In this document: piece by piece, positions 1 to 8,714 of the stretch
Layout of the letters: every line of letters starts with the position of its first letter
Numbering within the stretch: position 1 is the first letter of the stretch
Assembly (NCBI RefSeq): GCF_000615975.1
Contig: NZ_BAMP01000002.1
Location: forward strand, 1-64,000
Direction: 5' to 3'
Length of the DNA stretch: 64,000 nucleotides
Source: Nitratireductor aquibiodomus NL21 = JCM 21793
GTDB taxonomy: Bacteria; Pseudomonadota; Alphaproteobacteria; Rhizobiales; Rhizobiaceae
Notes under the pieces: generated by a model
Told to the model about the DNA's origin: nothing
Databases searched by the model: none
What the model saw: the letters and a program-made list of their open reading frames with translations, nothing else
Program-made: the position numbers and the translations under genes

Positions 1-463
1 CGCTGGCGCCGTCGCCGGGGGGCGTGGTCTCCGGTTTCTGGCCGATGCGCTCTGAAATGGATGTGCGTCCGCTGATGACCGCACTTGCCGCATGTGGTGC
101 ACGCATCGCGCTGCCGGCCATTCTCGATAAAACCACCATCGTCTTCCGCGAATACCTGCCGATGCGCCGATGATCGATATGGGGTTCGGTACTATGGGAC
201 CGGGCGAGGGCACGGCGGTGCTCGATCCCGATGTGATGCTGGTGCCGCTCGCGGCCTTCGATGCACGCGGCCATCGCATCGGCTATGGAGCGGGCTATTA
301 CGATCGCGCCATAGCGCGACTGAAGGCAAAGGGCCTCGCGCCGCGCCTGATCGGCATCGCCTTTGACTGCCAGGAGGTCGAGCATGTGCCCGACGAGGCG
401 CATGACCAGCCACTGTCGGAAATCCTTACCGAGGCGGGCCTGCGGCGTTTCAATGGCGGGTAG
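1..463 (+). pseudogene. 5-formyltetrahydrofolate cyclo-ligase, 3' part, frameshifted
   Basis: C-terminal part of a 5-formyl-THF cyclo-ligase (ATP-dependent conversion of 5-formyl-THF to 5,10-methenyl-THF); the 5' end lies before the window. The first segment reads in the frame of base 3 (VSGFWPMRSEMD, then FREYLP) and the second in the frame of base 170 (MIDMGFGT, LVPLAAFD, GYGAGYYDR). The GYGxGYYDR signature near the C-terminus identifies the family. The two frames join near 158-163: restoring one G (ctgccGgatgcg) gives a continuous YLPDAPMIDMGFGT, as expected for the family. The gene as written is therefore broken by a one-base deletion, more likely a sequence error than decay because both sides are well conserved. 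Confidence 0.85.
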
Positions 464-497
464 GGGCATTTGCGCTTTTCAACAGTGCCAGACTTGT

Positions 498-543
498 TCT
501 AGATCGCCGTGCGTCCATCCGGACGCACAAAGGACGATCTAGA
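498..543. repeat. intergenic long hairpin
   Basis: Nested inverted repeats: outer arms TCTAGATCG (498-506) and CGATCTAGA (535-543), inner arms GTGCGTCC (509-516) and GGACGCAC (521-528) around a 4-base loop. It forms the first half of a tandem palindromic unit before the YmdB gene. No T-run follows, so it is not an obvious terminator. Confidence 0.7.
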
Positions 544-552
544 CTATCAATT

Positions 553-602
553 GAGCATCGGAATAATCCGAAAACCGGATTCCACTTTTAGGTCCGATGC
601 TC
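553..602. repeat. rhizobial-type intergenic palindrome
   Basis: Arms GAGCATCGGA (553-562) and TCCGATGCTC (593-602) flank a core containing aaaaccggattccactttt. Elements with this core (AAAACCGG..CCACTTTT between inverted arms) recur between genes in Hyphomicrobiales. A divergent second copy sits at 4102-4145. Function unknown. Confidence 0.7.
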
Positions 603-614
603 TAGAAGCGGCGC

Positions 615-1438
615 ATGAGATTTTTGTTTCTTGGCGATATGGTCGGCCGCGCGGGCCGCACGGCGGTCTGGGAAAAGCTCCCCGGCCTGATTTCCGATTT
701 CCGGCTGGATTTCGTGGTGGTGAATGGCGAGAACGCCGCAGGCGGTTTCGGCATCACCGAAGAGATTTTCCGGGCTACGCTTGATGCCGGCGCCGATGTG
801 GTGACGACAGGCAATCACGTTTGGGATCAGCGCGAGGCGCTGACCTTCGCCCCGCGCGAGGAGCGCTTCCTGCGGCCGGCGAATTTTCCCAAGGGCACGC
901 CGGGCCGCGGTTCGGGTGTCTACATGGCGAAGAATGGCGCGCGGGTTCTTGTCTCCAACATCATGGGCCGGGTCTTCATGCATCCCGAACTCGACGATCC
1001 GTTCGCCTGCGTGGAGGATGTGCTGGCCGCCTGTCCGCTGGGCGATCAGGCCGATGCGTCATTCTCGATTTTCATGCCGAAGCAACGTCCGAGAAGATGT
1101 GTTTCGGTCACTTCGTCGATGGGCGGGCGAGCCTCGTCGTGGGCACGCACACGCACCAGCCGACGGCGGATCACCAGATCCTCAACGGCGGGACTGGCTA
1201 TCTCTCCGATGCCGGGATGTGCGGCGACTACGATTCCTCGCTTGGCATGGACAAGGAAGAACCGCTGAACCGTTTCACCGCAAAAGTGCCCAAGGGGCGC
1301 TTCGAGGCGGCATCCGGCCCTGCCACGATTTGCGGCGTCGGGCTGGAGATTTCCGACCGTACCGGACTTTGCGAGAAGATTGCCCCATTGCGCCTCGGGC
1401 CCCGGCTTGAGGAAACCGTTCCCGCCTTCTGGCGTTGA
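615..1438 (+). pseudogene. YmdB-family metallophosphoesterase, frameshifted
   Basis: TIGR00282/YmdB-type calcineurin-like phosphoesterase; characterised relatives are cyclic-nucleotide phosphodiesterases with a di-iron centre. N-terminal half in the frame of 615: metal ligands in FLGDMVGRAG (Asp8), NGEN (37-40) and GNHVWD (66-71). C-terminal half in the frame of 821: LDFHAEATSEK and GTHTHQPTAD, the remaining metal-binding histidines. The frames join at about 1058-1061, where one G is missing: gcgGtcattctc would give ADAVILDFHAEATSEK. The rebuilt protein is about 274 residues, the normal family length, so the gene is probably functional in the cell. Confidence 0.87.
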
Positions 1439-1508
1439 CGCTGGGCGCGTGCACGCATAACTCTGCGAAACGCTATATTTTGAACAATTGCCAGCGAGGG
1501 GTGCTGCA

Positions 1509-2276
1509 ATGGAATGGCTTGCCGGTCACTTCGAGTTTGTCTCCAATCCGGAAGCCTGGGTCGCGCTTGTGACCCTGGTGGTGCTTGAGATCGTTCTCGG
1601 CATCGACAATCTGATCTTTATCTCCATCCTCACGAACAAGCTGCCCAAGGAGCAGCAGGCACGGGCGCGGCGCATCGGCATCAGCGGAGCGCTGATCCTG
1701 CGGCTCGCGTTGCTTGGCACCATCTCCATCATCGTACAGCTCACCGAACCGGTGTTCGAACTGTTCGGCCACGGTTTCTCGTGGCGCGACCTGATCCTGA
1801 TTGCCGGTGGCCTCTTCCTCGTCTGGAAGGCCACGAAGGAGATTCACCATTCGGTCGATCCCGACGATGGCAAGGAGAACATGATGGGCAAGGTCACGAT
1901 GACAGCTGGTGCTGCCATCGTTCAGATCCTGCTTCTCGATCTGGTCTTCTCGGTCGATTCCATCATCACCGCCGTCGGCATGACCGATGAGATCGCGATC
2001 ATGTTCATTGCCGTCATCTCGGCCGTGACCGTGATGCTGATAGCTGCCGAACCGCTGTCGCGCTTCATTGCGGCCAACCCGACTGTGGTCATGTTGGCGC
2101 TCGCTTTCCTGCTGATGATCGGCATGACGCTTATCGCAGACGGCATGGGCTTTCATGTGCCCAAGGGCTACATCTACGCCGCCATGGGCTTCTCGGCGCT
2201 GGTCGAGGGGCTCAACATGCTGGCTCGGCGCAAGCGGGCGCGTGACAAGGCGCTGGCAGAAGGTTCGGCCGAATAG
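1509..2276 (+). CDS. TerC family integral membrane protein
   Basis: 255-residue polytopic membrane protein of the TerC family (YgdQ/YoaE type, without CBS domains). It carries the two family signatures: [11 protein letters not shown] (Asp33-Asn34) near the N-terminus and [11 protein letters not shown] (Asp144, Asp150) in the middle, acidic residues within membrane helices thought to bind metal. TerC relatives are linked to tellurite resistance and, more recently, to metal (Mn) export to the envelope; the substrate here cannot be told. The start is the ATG preceded by gcgagggg; a TTG 21 bases upstream is in frame but lacks a ribosome site. The C-terminus is a basic/acidic cytoplasmic tail. Confidence 0.85.
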   Translation: MEWLAGHFEFVSNPEAWVALVTLVVLEIVLGIDNLIFISILTNKLPKEQQARARRIGISGALILRLALLGTISIIVQLTEPVFELFGHGFSWRDLILIAGGLFLVWKATKEIHHSVDPDDGKENMMGKVTMTAGAAIVQILLLDLVFSVDSIITAVGMTDEIAIMFIAVISAVTVMLIAAEPLSRFIAANPTVVMLALAFLLMIGMTLIADGMGFHVPKGYIYAAMGFSALVEGLNMLARRKRARDKALAEGSAE

Positions 2277-2282
2277 GTACGG

Positions 2283-3095
2283 CTAAACGCCGTCCAGGAT
2301 GACGATGGTCGGTCGCCGTGGCAGGTTGTCAAGCGCCACGGTGATCGTCCGTCCCTCGCGGAAATCCAGCTCGAAACCACCGCCCATCCGGCTTGTGAAG
2401 GCGCTGAGCGGCGTGGAGTGCCGGTGCATTGGCAGGATGACGGACGAGGAAAGCCGGCGCGCGATTTCGCTCATGCCGTCGAGCGAGAGCGTCAGTCCGC
2501 CATCGACGGGCACCATCACCACGTCGAGCCTGCCGATTGCCGCATAGTCACTGTCGTCGAGCCTGTGGTGCAGGTGTCCCAGATGGCCAATGCACAGGCC
2601 GGCAACCTCGAAGATGAAGATGAAGATGGAGTTGGCGTCCGGCTCCATCGTGCCATAGCGGTGGATGTCGGTCGTCACATTGCGGATATAGACGTCTTCC
2701 ACGAGAAGTGAATGCCGCGCCGGCCCGCCTTCCGGGTTCCAGCCCGGCAGCACATGCTCGATGGCCGGGTCGGGATTGCGGGTGAAATGCGTGCCATGCG
2801 CCTTGTTCATGGTGACGACACGCGGCACCGGACTGGCGCCATGGGCGCCCGAGAAATCGGTGGCGATGGTCACGCCGGCGGGCGTCTCGATGATATAGGT
2901 GGAGTGTCCCGCATAGGTGATGTCAACCGGTTCGGCGCTTGCAGCGGTTGGGGTGGCGAACGCGGCGTAGATCACGCCGGGCGTGGCCTGCGCCATGGCA
3001 AGGCAGGTGCTTGGCCGCTCGGTTTGCGCCCAGGCGGCGGCAAGTGGTGCGAGCAGAAATGTCAGTAAGCTTGCGGTCAGTCGGAAGGCACTCAT
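2283..3095 (-). CDS. secreted MBL-fold metallohydrolase-like protein
   Basis: 270 residues with an N-terminal signal peptide (hydrophobic 8-22, cleavage near AWA-Q). It belongs to the UlaG-like branch of the metallo-beta-lactamase fold: [13 protein letters not shown] near the start of the mature part, GHLGHLHH in the middle and a LPMHRH segment late. The first metal motif, usually HxHxDH, reads AHGTHF and is preceded by MNK, so it is degenerate and catalytic capacity is uncertain. The start is the ATG after cgggagaagcag. It converges with the TerC-like gene, whose stop is 6 bases away. No specific substrate can be inferred. Confidence 0.78.
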   Translation of the reverse strand: MSAFRLTASLLTFLLAPLAAAWAQTERPSTCLAMAQATPGVIYAAFATPTAASAEPVDITYAGHSTYIIETPAGVTIATDFSGAHGASPVPRVVTMNKAHGTHFTRNPDPAIEHVLPGWNPEGGPARHSLLVEDVYIRNVTTDIHRYGTMEPDANSIFIFIFEVAGLCIGHLGHLHHRLDDSDYAAIGRLDVVMVPVDGGLTLSLDGMSEIARRLSSSVILPMHRHSTPLSAFTSRMGGGFELDFREGRTITVALDNLPRRPTIVILDGV

Positions 3096-3245
3096 CTGCT
3101 TCTCCCGTGTGAGCAGGGGGCGATGGTACGGCAAAGCGCGGCAACGCGCCACGTTTGGCCGCCGGCGGTTCTGGACGTTGGCCGGCATTTTCACTATAAG
3201 GCGGCGTTATTCCGTTGCATTCAAAAGACCGTGAGAAGGAGCCCC

Positions 3246-3995
3246 ATGGCCGGTCATTCCCAATTCAAGAACATCATGCACCGCAAGGGCCGGCAGGATG
3301 CCGTTCGCTCGAAGATGTTTTCCAAACTGGCGCGCGAAATCACCGTCGCTGCCAAGATGGGACTGCCCGACCCGGCGATGAACCCGCGCCTGCGCCTGGC
3401 CATCCAGAACGCCAAGGCCCAGTCCATGCCGAAGGACAACATTGAGCGCGCCATCAAGAAGGCGGCAGGCGGCGATGCGGAGAACTATGACGAGGTGCGC
3501 TATGAGGGCTACGGCCCGGGCGGCGTCGCCGTGATCGTCGAGGCGCTGACCGACAACCGCAACCGCTCTGCCTCCAACATTCGCGCTGCCTTCACCAAGG
3601 CCGGTGGGTCGCTTGGCGAGACTGGCTCGGTGGCCTTCATGTTCGACCGCGTCGGAGAGATCATCTATCCGACCGACAAGGGCGATGCCGACACCGTGAT
3701 GGAAGCCGCCATCGAGGCCGGTGCCGAGGATGTCCAGTCGGATGAGAACGGCCATGTCATCACCTGTGCCTTCGAGGATATTGGCGACGTCACAGCGGCG
3801 CTGGAAGCCTCGCTGGGCGAGGCCGAATCCGTCAAGGCGATCTGGCGTCCGCAGACCGGAACGCCTGTCGATGAAGAGCGTGCGCAGTCGATCCTCAAAC
3901 TGGTTGCCACGCTTGAAGACGACGATGACGTGCAGAACGTCTACGCCAATTTCGAGGTGGATGACGAAACGCTCGCAAAGCTCAGCGCGGCCTGA
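3246..3995 (+). CDS. yebC: YebC/PmpR (TACO1) family protein
   Basis: 249 residues, full length. It begins [18 protein letters not shown], the conserved family N-terminus (GHSxxxxIxHRK), followed by FSKLAREI and a central [11 protein letters not shown] and [14 protein letters not shown]. YebC proteins have been described as DNA-binding regulators and, for the bacterial and mitochondrial family, as factors that help ribosomes through difficult (polyproline) stretches. The ATG lies 5 bases after gaagga. In many alphaproteobacteria yebC is close to ruvC; here ruvCAB is about 19 kb away. Function by family only. Confidence 0.93.
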   Translation: MAGHSQFKNIMHRKGRQDAVRSKMFSKLAREITVAAKMGLPDPAMNPRLRLAIQNAKAQSMPKDNIERAIKKAAGGDAENYDEVRYEGYGPGGVAVIVEALTDNRNRSASNIRAAFTKAGGSLGETGSVAFMFDRVGEIIYPTDKGDADTVMEAAIEAGAEDVQSDENGHVITCAFEDIGDVTAALEASLGEAESVKAIWRPQTGTPVDEERAQSILKLVATLEDDDDVQNVYANFEVDDETLAKLSAA

Positions 3996-4101
3996 CTGCG
4001 CTTCTGCCGGGCATGGGTGTCCGGCAGAACCCGCTGGCGAATGGCTGGACCGCTTCAGCGTTTCGAGGAATCGACAATGCGGTCTGACTGCTTGTTTTCA
4101 C

Positions 4102-4145
4102 GCAATTCCGGACGGAAAACCGGTCTCCACTTTTCCTGGAATTGC
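4102..4145. repeat. rhizobial-type intergenic palindrome (second copy)
   Basis: Arms GCAATTCC (4102-4109) and GGAATTGC (4138-4145) flank a core with gaaaaccggtctccactttt. The core matches that of the element at 553-602 although the arms differ, so both belong to one family of hairpin elements. Confidence 0.7.
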
Positions 4146-4162
4146 TATAGGGACGGGGTGGC

Positions 4163-4462
4163 ATGAAAGAGCATCGCGTCGCGATTACCTATTGCACCCA
4201 GTGCCAGTGGCTCCTCCGGTCCGCGTGGCTCGCGCAGGAGCTTCTCTCCACCTTTTCCACAGAGCTTTCGGAAGTGGCGCTGCGTCCGGGCACGGGCGGC
4301 GTTTTCGAGGTCACCTGCAACGGCATCCTCATATGGGAGCGCAAGCATGACGGCGGCTTTCCGGACGCCAAGACGCTCAAACAGCGCGTGCGCGACGTGA
4401 TCGACCCGGAGCGCGATCTTGGACACATCGACAAGCAGGCAACAAAAAACCCGCCCTCGTGA
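4163..4462 (+). CDS. SelT/SelW/SelH (Rdx family) redox protein
   Basis: 99-residue thioredoxin-like Rdx family protein. The redox motif is YCTQCQW (Cys11, Cys14), a cysteine version of the CxxU motif of selenoproteins W/T/H; the family C-terminal half is recognisable as GGVFEV and GILIWERKHDGGFPD. It is probably a cytosolic thiol/disulfide protein of unknown partner. It ends inside the stem-loop of the bidirectional terminator at 4444-4474, which it shares with the convergent L31 gene. Confidence 0.88.
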   Translation: MKEHRVAITYCTQCQWLLRSAWLAQELLSTFSTELSEVALRPGTGGVFEVTCNGILIWERKHDGGFPDAKTLKQRVRDVIDPERDLGHIDKQATKNPPS

Positions 4463-4474
4463 GGCGGGTTTTCT
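4444..4474. terminator. bidirectional intrinsic terminator
   Basis: Perfect 10-bp stem AAAACCCGCC (4446-4455) / GGCGGGTTTT (4463-4472), with a T-run downstream on both strands. It lies between the convergent SelT-like and rpmE genes and overlaps the last codons of the former. Confidence 0.88.
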
Positions 4475-4499
4475 GCAATTTCCGTAGCGATAGGGCGGC

Positions 4500-4721
4500 T
4501 TAGATGCCGAGGCCCTGGTAACGCTGCTTGAACTTCGACACGCGGCCACCGCGGTCCATCAGCGACTGCTGACCGCCGGTCCAGGCCGGGTGCGTGGACG
4601 GGTCGATGTCGAGCTGAAGCGTATCGCCTTCCTTGCCCCAGGTGGAGCGCGTCTCGTACTCGGTGCCGTCCGTCATGACGACCTTGATCGTGTGATAGTC
4701 GGGATGAATATCGGCTTTCAT
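4500..4721 (-). CDS. rpmE: 50S ribosomal protein L31
   Basis: 73-residue ribosomal protein L31 ([10 protein letters not shown] at the N-terminus, STHPAWTG later). It has no cysteine at all, so it is the zinc-independent (C-minus) form, usual in rhizobia, although its length is close to the zinc-binding type. The start at 4721 removes a 29-residue in-frame extension that resembles no L31. It is transcribed toward the shared terminator at 4444-4474, and the ABC transporter gene diverges from it. Confidence 0.95.
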   Translation of the reverse strand: MKADIHPDYHTIKVVMTDGTEYETRSTWGKEGDTLQLDIDPSTHPAWTGGQQSLMDRGGRVSKFKQRYQGLGI

Positions 4722-4926
4722 CGGCTTGTCCTGAATTTGGTCGGGGTAACAATCCACTCCGCACTTGCGGCAATTGCACCCATCCTGAAAACTTGAAGCC
4801 GTGGCCAAGGAAGGCTACGGCTTCGGAATTGGTTGGCGAGCCTATACATCAGGTCCGGCGACAAGACAAGAGTTGAGCGGCGTACAAATTGCCGCTCTCG
4901 GGCATGGTGTGAAAAAGGGAAAGCCA

Positions 4927-6732
4927 ATGGCGCGCACACAAACGGCGTCGGATGAGAGGCAACAGGCAGCGAAGCGGCGGTCTCTCAAGCCGCTCAGGCG
5001 CCTTCTGCCCTATGTCGGTCGCTATCGCGGTCTTGCTGCCTGCGCTGGATTTTTCCTCGTCATCGCGGCCATTGCAACGCTCACGCTTCCGCTCGCCGTG
5101 CGCCGCATGATCGATCACGGTTTTTCGGAATCGGATTCGATCTTCATTGCCAATTACTTCTCCATGCTGATTGTGGTGGCAGCCGTACTGGCCGTTGCCT
5201 CGGCGGGCCGCTATTTCTTCGTCATCACACTTGGCGAGCGTGTTGTCAGCGACCTCCGGCGCGATGTGTTCGACCATGTGACGCGCCTGTCTCCGGGTTT
5301 TTTCGACACGGTTCAGTCGGGCGAGATTGTCTCGCGCATCTCCGCCGATGCGACGCAGGTCAAATCCGCCGTGGGTGCCACAATCTCCCAGGCGCTGCGC
5401 AATGTGATCATGGGGCTGGGGGCCGTCGGCATGATGGTCGTCACGAGCCCGCGGCTTTCGCTGCTCGTCGTGGCGGCGATCCCCGTCATCGTGCTGCCAC
5501 TGGTGGCCTTTGGGCGCTCCGTTCGCCAGCGGTCGCGGTTTGCGCAGGACACGCTGGCCGATGCCACGGCCTATGCGGGCGAGCAGATCGGTGCGATGCG
5601 GACGCTGCAGGCCTTTACGGGCGAAGCTGAGGCAAGGGGGAAGTTTTCCGAGGCGATAGAGACGGCGTTTGCGGCGGCGCGGTCTTCCATCTTTGCGCGA
5701 TCCTTTCTCACCTTCTTTGCCATTTTCATGACCTTCAGCTCGGTCGTGGCCGTGTTGTGGTTCGGTTCGCGTGATGTGCTGTCGGGTGCGATGTCACCGG
5801 GCACGCTTGGACAGTTCCTGCTCTATTCGGTGCTTGCGGCAGGCGCGCTGGGTGCTTTGTCCGAAGTCTGGGGCGAACTTTCGCAGGCTGCCGGTGCGGC
5901 GGAGCGCATGAGCGAGCTTCTGGCCGAAGAACCGGTCATCACCGCACCAGCCAATCCGGTCGCCTTGCCCGACGCTGCACGTGGGGCCGTAGCCTTCGAG
6001 GATGTGTCTTTTGCCTATCCGACCCGGCCGGACCGGTCGGCCATTCACGGTCTTGCATTTTCTGTGGAGCCGGGTGAAACGGTCGCCATTGTCGGTCCGT
6101 CAGGCGCTGGCAAGACCACACTCTTCTCGCTGCTCCTGCGGTATTACGATCCCGATTCCGGCTTGATCCGGGTGGACGGCGTCGACGCGCGCAAGGCCGA
6201 TCCGCGGGCCCTGCGGGGCCGTATGGCAATCGTTCCGCAGGATGTCACCATTTTTGCCGCCAGTGCGGCGGAGAACATTGCCTTTGGCCGGCCGGACGCC
6301 ACACGTGCCGAAGTCGAGGCCGCAGCCAAAGCCGCACTGGCGCATGACTTCATCAGCGAACTGGCAAACGGGTACGACACACCGGTGGGCGAGCGCGGTG
6401 TCACCCTGTCGGGCGGTCAGCGTCAGCGCATGGCCATTGCGCGCGCGATATTGCGCGATGCGCCGATCCTGCTTCTCGACGAAGCGACATCGGCGCTCGA
6501 TTCGCAAAGCGAGACACTGGTGCAGCAGGCGCTGGAGCATCTGATGAAGGGACGTACCACGCTTGTCATCGCGCACCGGCTGTCGACGGTGCTGAAAGCC
6601 GACCGCATTCTCGTGATGGATGGAGGGCGCATTGTTGAAGAAGGCACACATGCCGAGCTCGTGGCGGCAGGAGGCGTCTATGCACAGCTTGCAAGCCTGC
6701 AGTTCAATGCCTTTGGGGAGGCTGCGGAGTAG
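4927..6732 (+). CDS. ABC transporter half-molecule, permease fused to ATPase (MsbA/BmrA type)
   Basis: 601 residues: six membrane helices in the first 320 or so, then an ABC ATPase. Walker A GPSGAGKTT (about 390), Q-loop IVPQDV, signature LSGGQRQR (about 494), Walker B LLLDEATSALD (about 518) and H-loop AHRLST are all intact, so it is an active exporter subunit that works as a dimer. It resembles lipid/multidrug exporters, but the cargo cannot be read from the sequence. The ATG at 4927 follows aaagggaaagcca; the frame is open 126 bases further upstream without a better start. The AT-rich nuclease-like gene begins 15 bases after its stop on the same strand and may be read through from it. Confidence 0.92.
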   Translation: MARTQTASDERQQAAKRRSLKPLRRLLPYVGRYRGLAACAGFFLVIAAIATLTLPLAVRRMIDHGFSESDSIFIANYFSMLIVVAAVLAVASAGRYFFVITLGERVVSDLRRDVFDHVTRLSPGFFDTVQSGEIVSRISADATQVKSAVGATISQALRNVIMGLGAVGMMVVTSPRLSLLVVAAIPVIVLPLVAFGRSVRQRSRFAQDTLADATAYAGEQIGAMRTLQAFTGEAEARGKFSEAIETAFAAARSSIFARSFLTFFAIFMTFSSVVAVLWFGSRDVLSGAMSPGTLGQFLLYSVLAAGALGALSEVWGELSQAAGAAERMSELLAEEPVITAPANPVALPDAARGAVAFEDVSFAYPTRPDRSAIHGLAFSVEPGETVAIVGPSGAGKTTLFSLLLRYYDPDSGLIRVDGVDARKADPRALRGRMAIVPQDVTIFAASAAENIAFGRPDATRAEVEAAAKAALAHDFISELANGYDTPVGERGVTLSGGQRQRMAIARAILRDAPILLLDEATSALDSQSETLVQQALEHLMKGRTTLVIAHRLSTVLKADRILVMDGGRIVEEGTHAELVAAGGVYAQLASLQFNAFGEAAE

Positions 6733-6747
6733 GGAGGGGGTCAAGGA

Positions 6748-7938
6748 ATGAATTTGAGCATCGATCTAAATATTGAGGACCATTTCACGTTTCTGAAGGA
6801 TGACCTGTTATTCAACTTATCATTGTCTTCCAGGGAATTATTCCACTCGAACTTTCTCGCGTGGCTTTTTCGCAATTATCCAACGTCTCTTAGCTTTTTC
6901 GGTTTGTCTGACTTTGAAGGCTTATCCGTATTTCGGGAGAAAAATAATATAGATATTACTATATTTAAAAATGACGAACCAATTTTAATTATTGAGAATA
7001 AGATTAAGGATATTGTTAAAATCGATCAACTTAAACACTATTCGGAAAAAATACAGGGTAGGAATGTTCGTAGATTTGTCATTTCTATTGCTGACCCACT
7101 CGATTGTAAGGGTGTTTTAAATGAAATAGGATGGGAATGTAAACAATATAAAGAATTATCTAAATATATTATCAATTGGGCTTATAATAATTCTTCTATT
7201 ATTAAAGAAAGTCACTATTTTTATATAAAAGAATACGCTGAGATGATTTTTCATCTTGGCTCTATTGGGGATGAGTATTTTAGATTAAAAGAATCAGGTG
7301 AAAAATACTGGTTTTGCGATTGGGGCGTCTTCGAAAAGCTGGATCGTATAGGATTTGGTCAAACACTCAAGAAGTACCAGGCGTCTGCGTTCCGTCAGGA
7401 AATATCAAATTTTCTGAGAGAAGAGCGATATAACGTGTTTGATGGTATCAATGATAATTTAGAAAACTATGTCAATGTCTGGTCTGGCCTGTTCAACAGT
7501 ACACCATGTGTCACGTTTGAACCCCGCTTGGGTGGGGCGAGCAATATCGTATTGGAGATACAGGTTCAGGGTGGCCAATATCGCCATATCATTGTGAACA
7601 AAAACAAGAATAAGAGCCTAAAGTGCTCGTCGGATGAAAAAACGCTTGAAGTATTAAGAGGTATGCATGCCGCCGAGTGGTTATTCGGTTCCGAAGTAAA
7701 GAGCGAACACGGAAATAAGTATTTTCAAATTTCGTGCGCGAATGGAACGCAGGATCGTATATCAACATCCATGAGGAAACGGCTTTGCAGATATGGCGAT
7801 GAGACAGTTTACCAGTATCTGAATATTTCGGCAGGCGGGGAGGCAGATGATCAGAGTCCGGTGCCGAAACTCAAAAAGTGGATTTTGCGAGATGTAGAGA
7901 CCGCTTTTCGGATATTGAAGAAAATTCGGTCTCTATGA
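6748..7938 (+). CDS. PD-(D/E)XK nuclease superfamily protein, AT-rich and probably foreign
   Basis: 396 residues. The N-terminal third fits PD-(D/E)XK nuclease-like proteins of the type often found in phage and defence loci: LFHSNFLAWLF (31-41), Asp69 in NNIDI, then EPILIIENKIK with Glu83 and Lys85, and DQLKHY (93-98). Those residues form the D...ExK metal site. The C-terminal half has no domain I recognise. Base use differs sharply from both neighbours: 6961-7020 has 11 G/C in 60 and 7141-7200 has 10, whereas 7321-7380 has 28, so the foreign signal is strongest over the nuclease half. A ribosome site (gggagggggtcaagga) precedes the ATG. It is probably acquired horizontally; target (DNA or RNA) unknown. 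Confidence 0.75.
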   Translation: MNLSIDLNIEDHFTFLKDDLLFNLSLSSRELFHSNFLAWLFRNYPTSLSFFGLSDFEGLSVFREKNNIDITIFKNDEPILIIENKIKDIVKIDQLKHYSEKIQGRNVRRFVISIADPLDCKGVLNEIGWECKQYKELSKYIINWAYNNSSIIKESHYFYIKEYAEMIFHLGSIGDEYFRLKESGEKYWFCDWGVFEKLDRIGFGQTLKKYQASAFRQEISNFLREERYNVFDGINDNLENYVNVWSGLFNSTPCVTFEPRLGGASNIVLEIQVQGGQYRHIIVNKNKNKSLKCSSDEKTLEVLRGMHAAEWLFGSEVKSEHGNKYFQISCANGTQDRISTSMRKRLCRYGDETVYQYLNISAGGEADDQSPVPKLKKWILRDVETAFRILKKIRSL

Positions 7939-7947
7939 CGCCATCCT

Positions 7948-8635
7948 TCAAATAAAAGTCGCGATCTCCTCCAGCGGCTTCTTTTCCATCGCATGTTCGG
8001 GAATCGTTGCCCCCTCTTTCGGATAGCCGACGACCATCAAAATATAGGGCTTGTCGTGCGGGTCGCGGCCGCACAGTTCGTTGAGAAAGCTCATCGGGTT
8101 GGGCGTGTGGGTCAGTGTTGCGAGACCCGCCCTGTGCAGCGCGGCGATGAGAAATCCGGTGGCGATGCTGACCGATTCGGGCACATAGTAATTCTTGCGC
8201 TTCACGCCATCGGCAGAGCGGCTGCGGCGCTCGCCGAACACGCAGATCAGCCAGGGCGCCTCTTCCAGAAACGGTTTGCTCGCATCCGTGCCGAGCGGCG
8301 CCAGCGCCTGCAGCCATTCTTCGCCGGCGCGGCCTTCATAAAACGCCTTTTCCTCGACTTCGGCTGCTTCGCGGATCTGTTTTTTCACGGCAGGGTCGCC
8401 GATCACGGCGAAGTGCCAGCTGATGATTTGCGCCGTTGGGTGCCGTGCCTGCAGCCCTGATGCAGGTCTCGATGATGTCGCGCGGGACGGGCCGGGAGGA
8501 AAAGTCGCGCACCGTATGCCGGGTGCGGATCTCGTCGTAGAAGGCCTGCGCCCGCCTGCGCATCTCGTCAAGCGGAAGCTCCTGGTAGTCCGGCAGGGGT
8601 ACGGGACGGTATTCCTGAACTGGCTGCGTGCTCAT
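7948..8635 (-). pseudogene. nitroreductase-family protein (iodotyrosine-deiodinase-like), frameshifted
   Basis: FMN-dependent nitroreductase-fold protein. It begins [12 protein letters not shown] in one frame up to TAPNGANHQ, then continues in another with [23 protein letters not shown] and VVGYPKEGA. The long acidic insert and YYVPES segment resemble iodotyrosine-deiodinase-like NAD(P)H nitroreductases. The break is at about 8419: family members read GANHQPWHF, so CAG-C-TGG probably stands for CAG-CCC-TGG with two bases lost from a C-run. The rebuilt length is about 229 residues. A palindrome typical of GntR/FCD operators lies just before the start, and a GntR gene is directly upstream, which suggests local regulation. 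Substrate unknown. Confidence 0.8.
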
Positions 8636-8665
8636 ACGAACATCTTCTCCCGATTGTCTTATATT

Positions 8666-8678
8666 ATTGTCGGACAAT
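8666..8678. promoter_or_regulatory. probable GntR/FCD operator
   Basis: Perfect palindrome ATTGTC-G-GACAAT, 31 bases upstream of the nitroreductase start and between it and the GntR gene. A further ATTGTC half-site lies at 8653-8658. The TTGTCnGACAA form is common for FadR-subfamily GntR regulators. Confidence 0.65.
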
Positions 8679-8714
8679 TCAACGTTCTGGTTTCTGCGTC
8701 AAGTCTTGCCCGGC

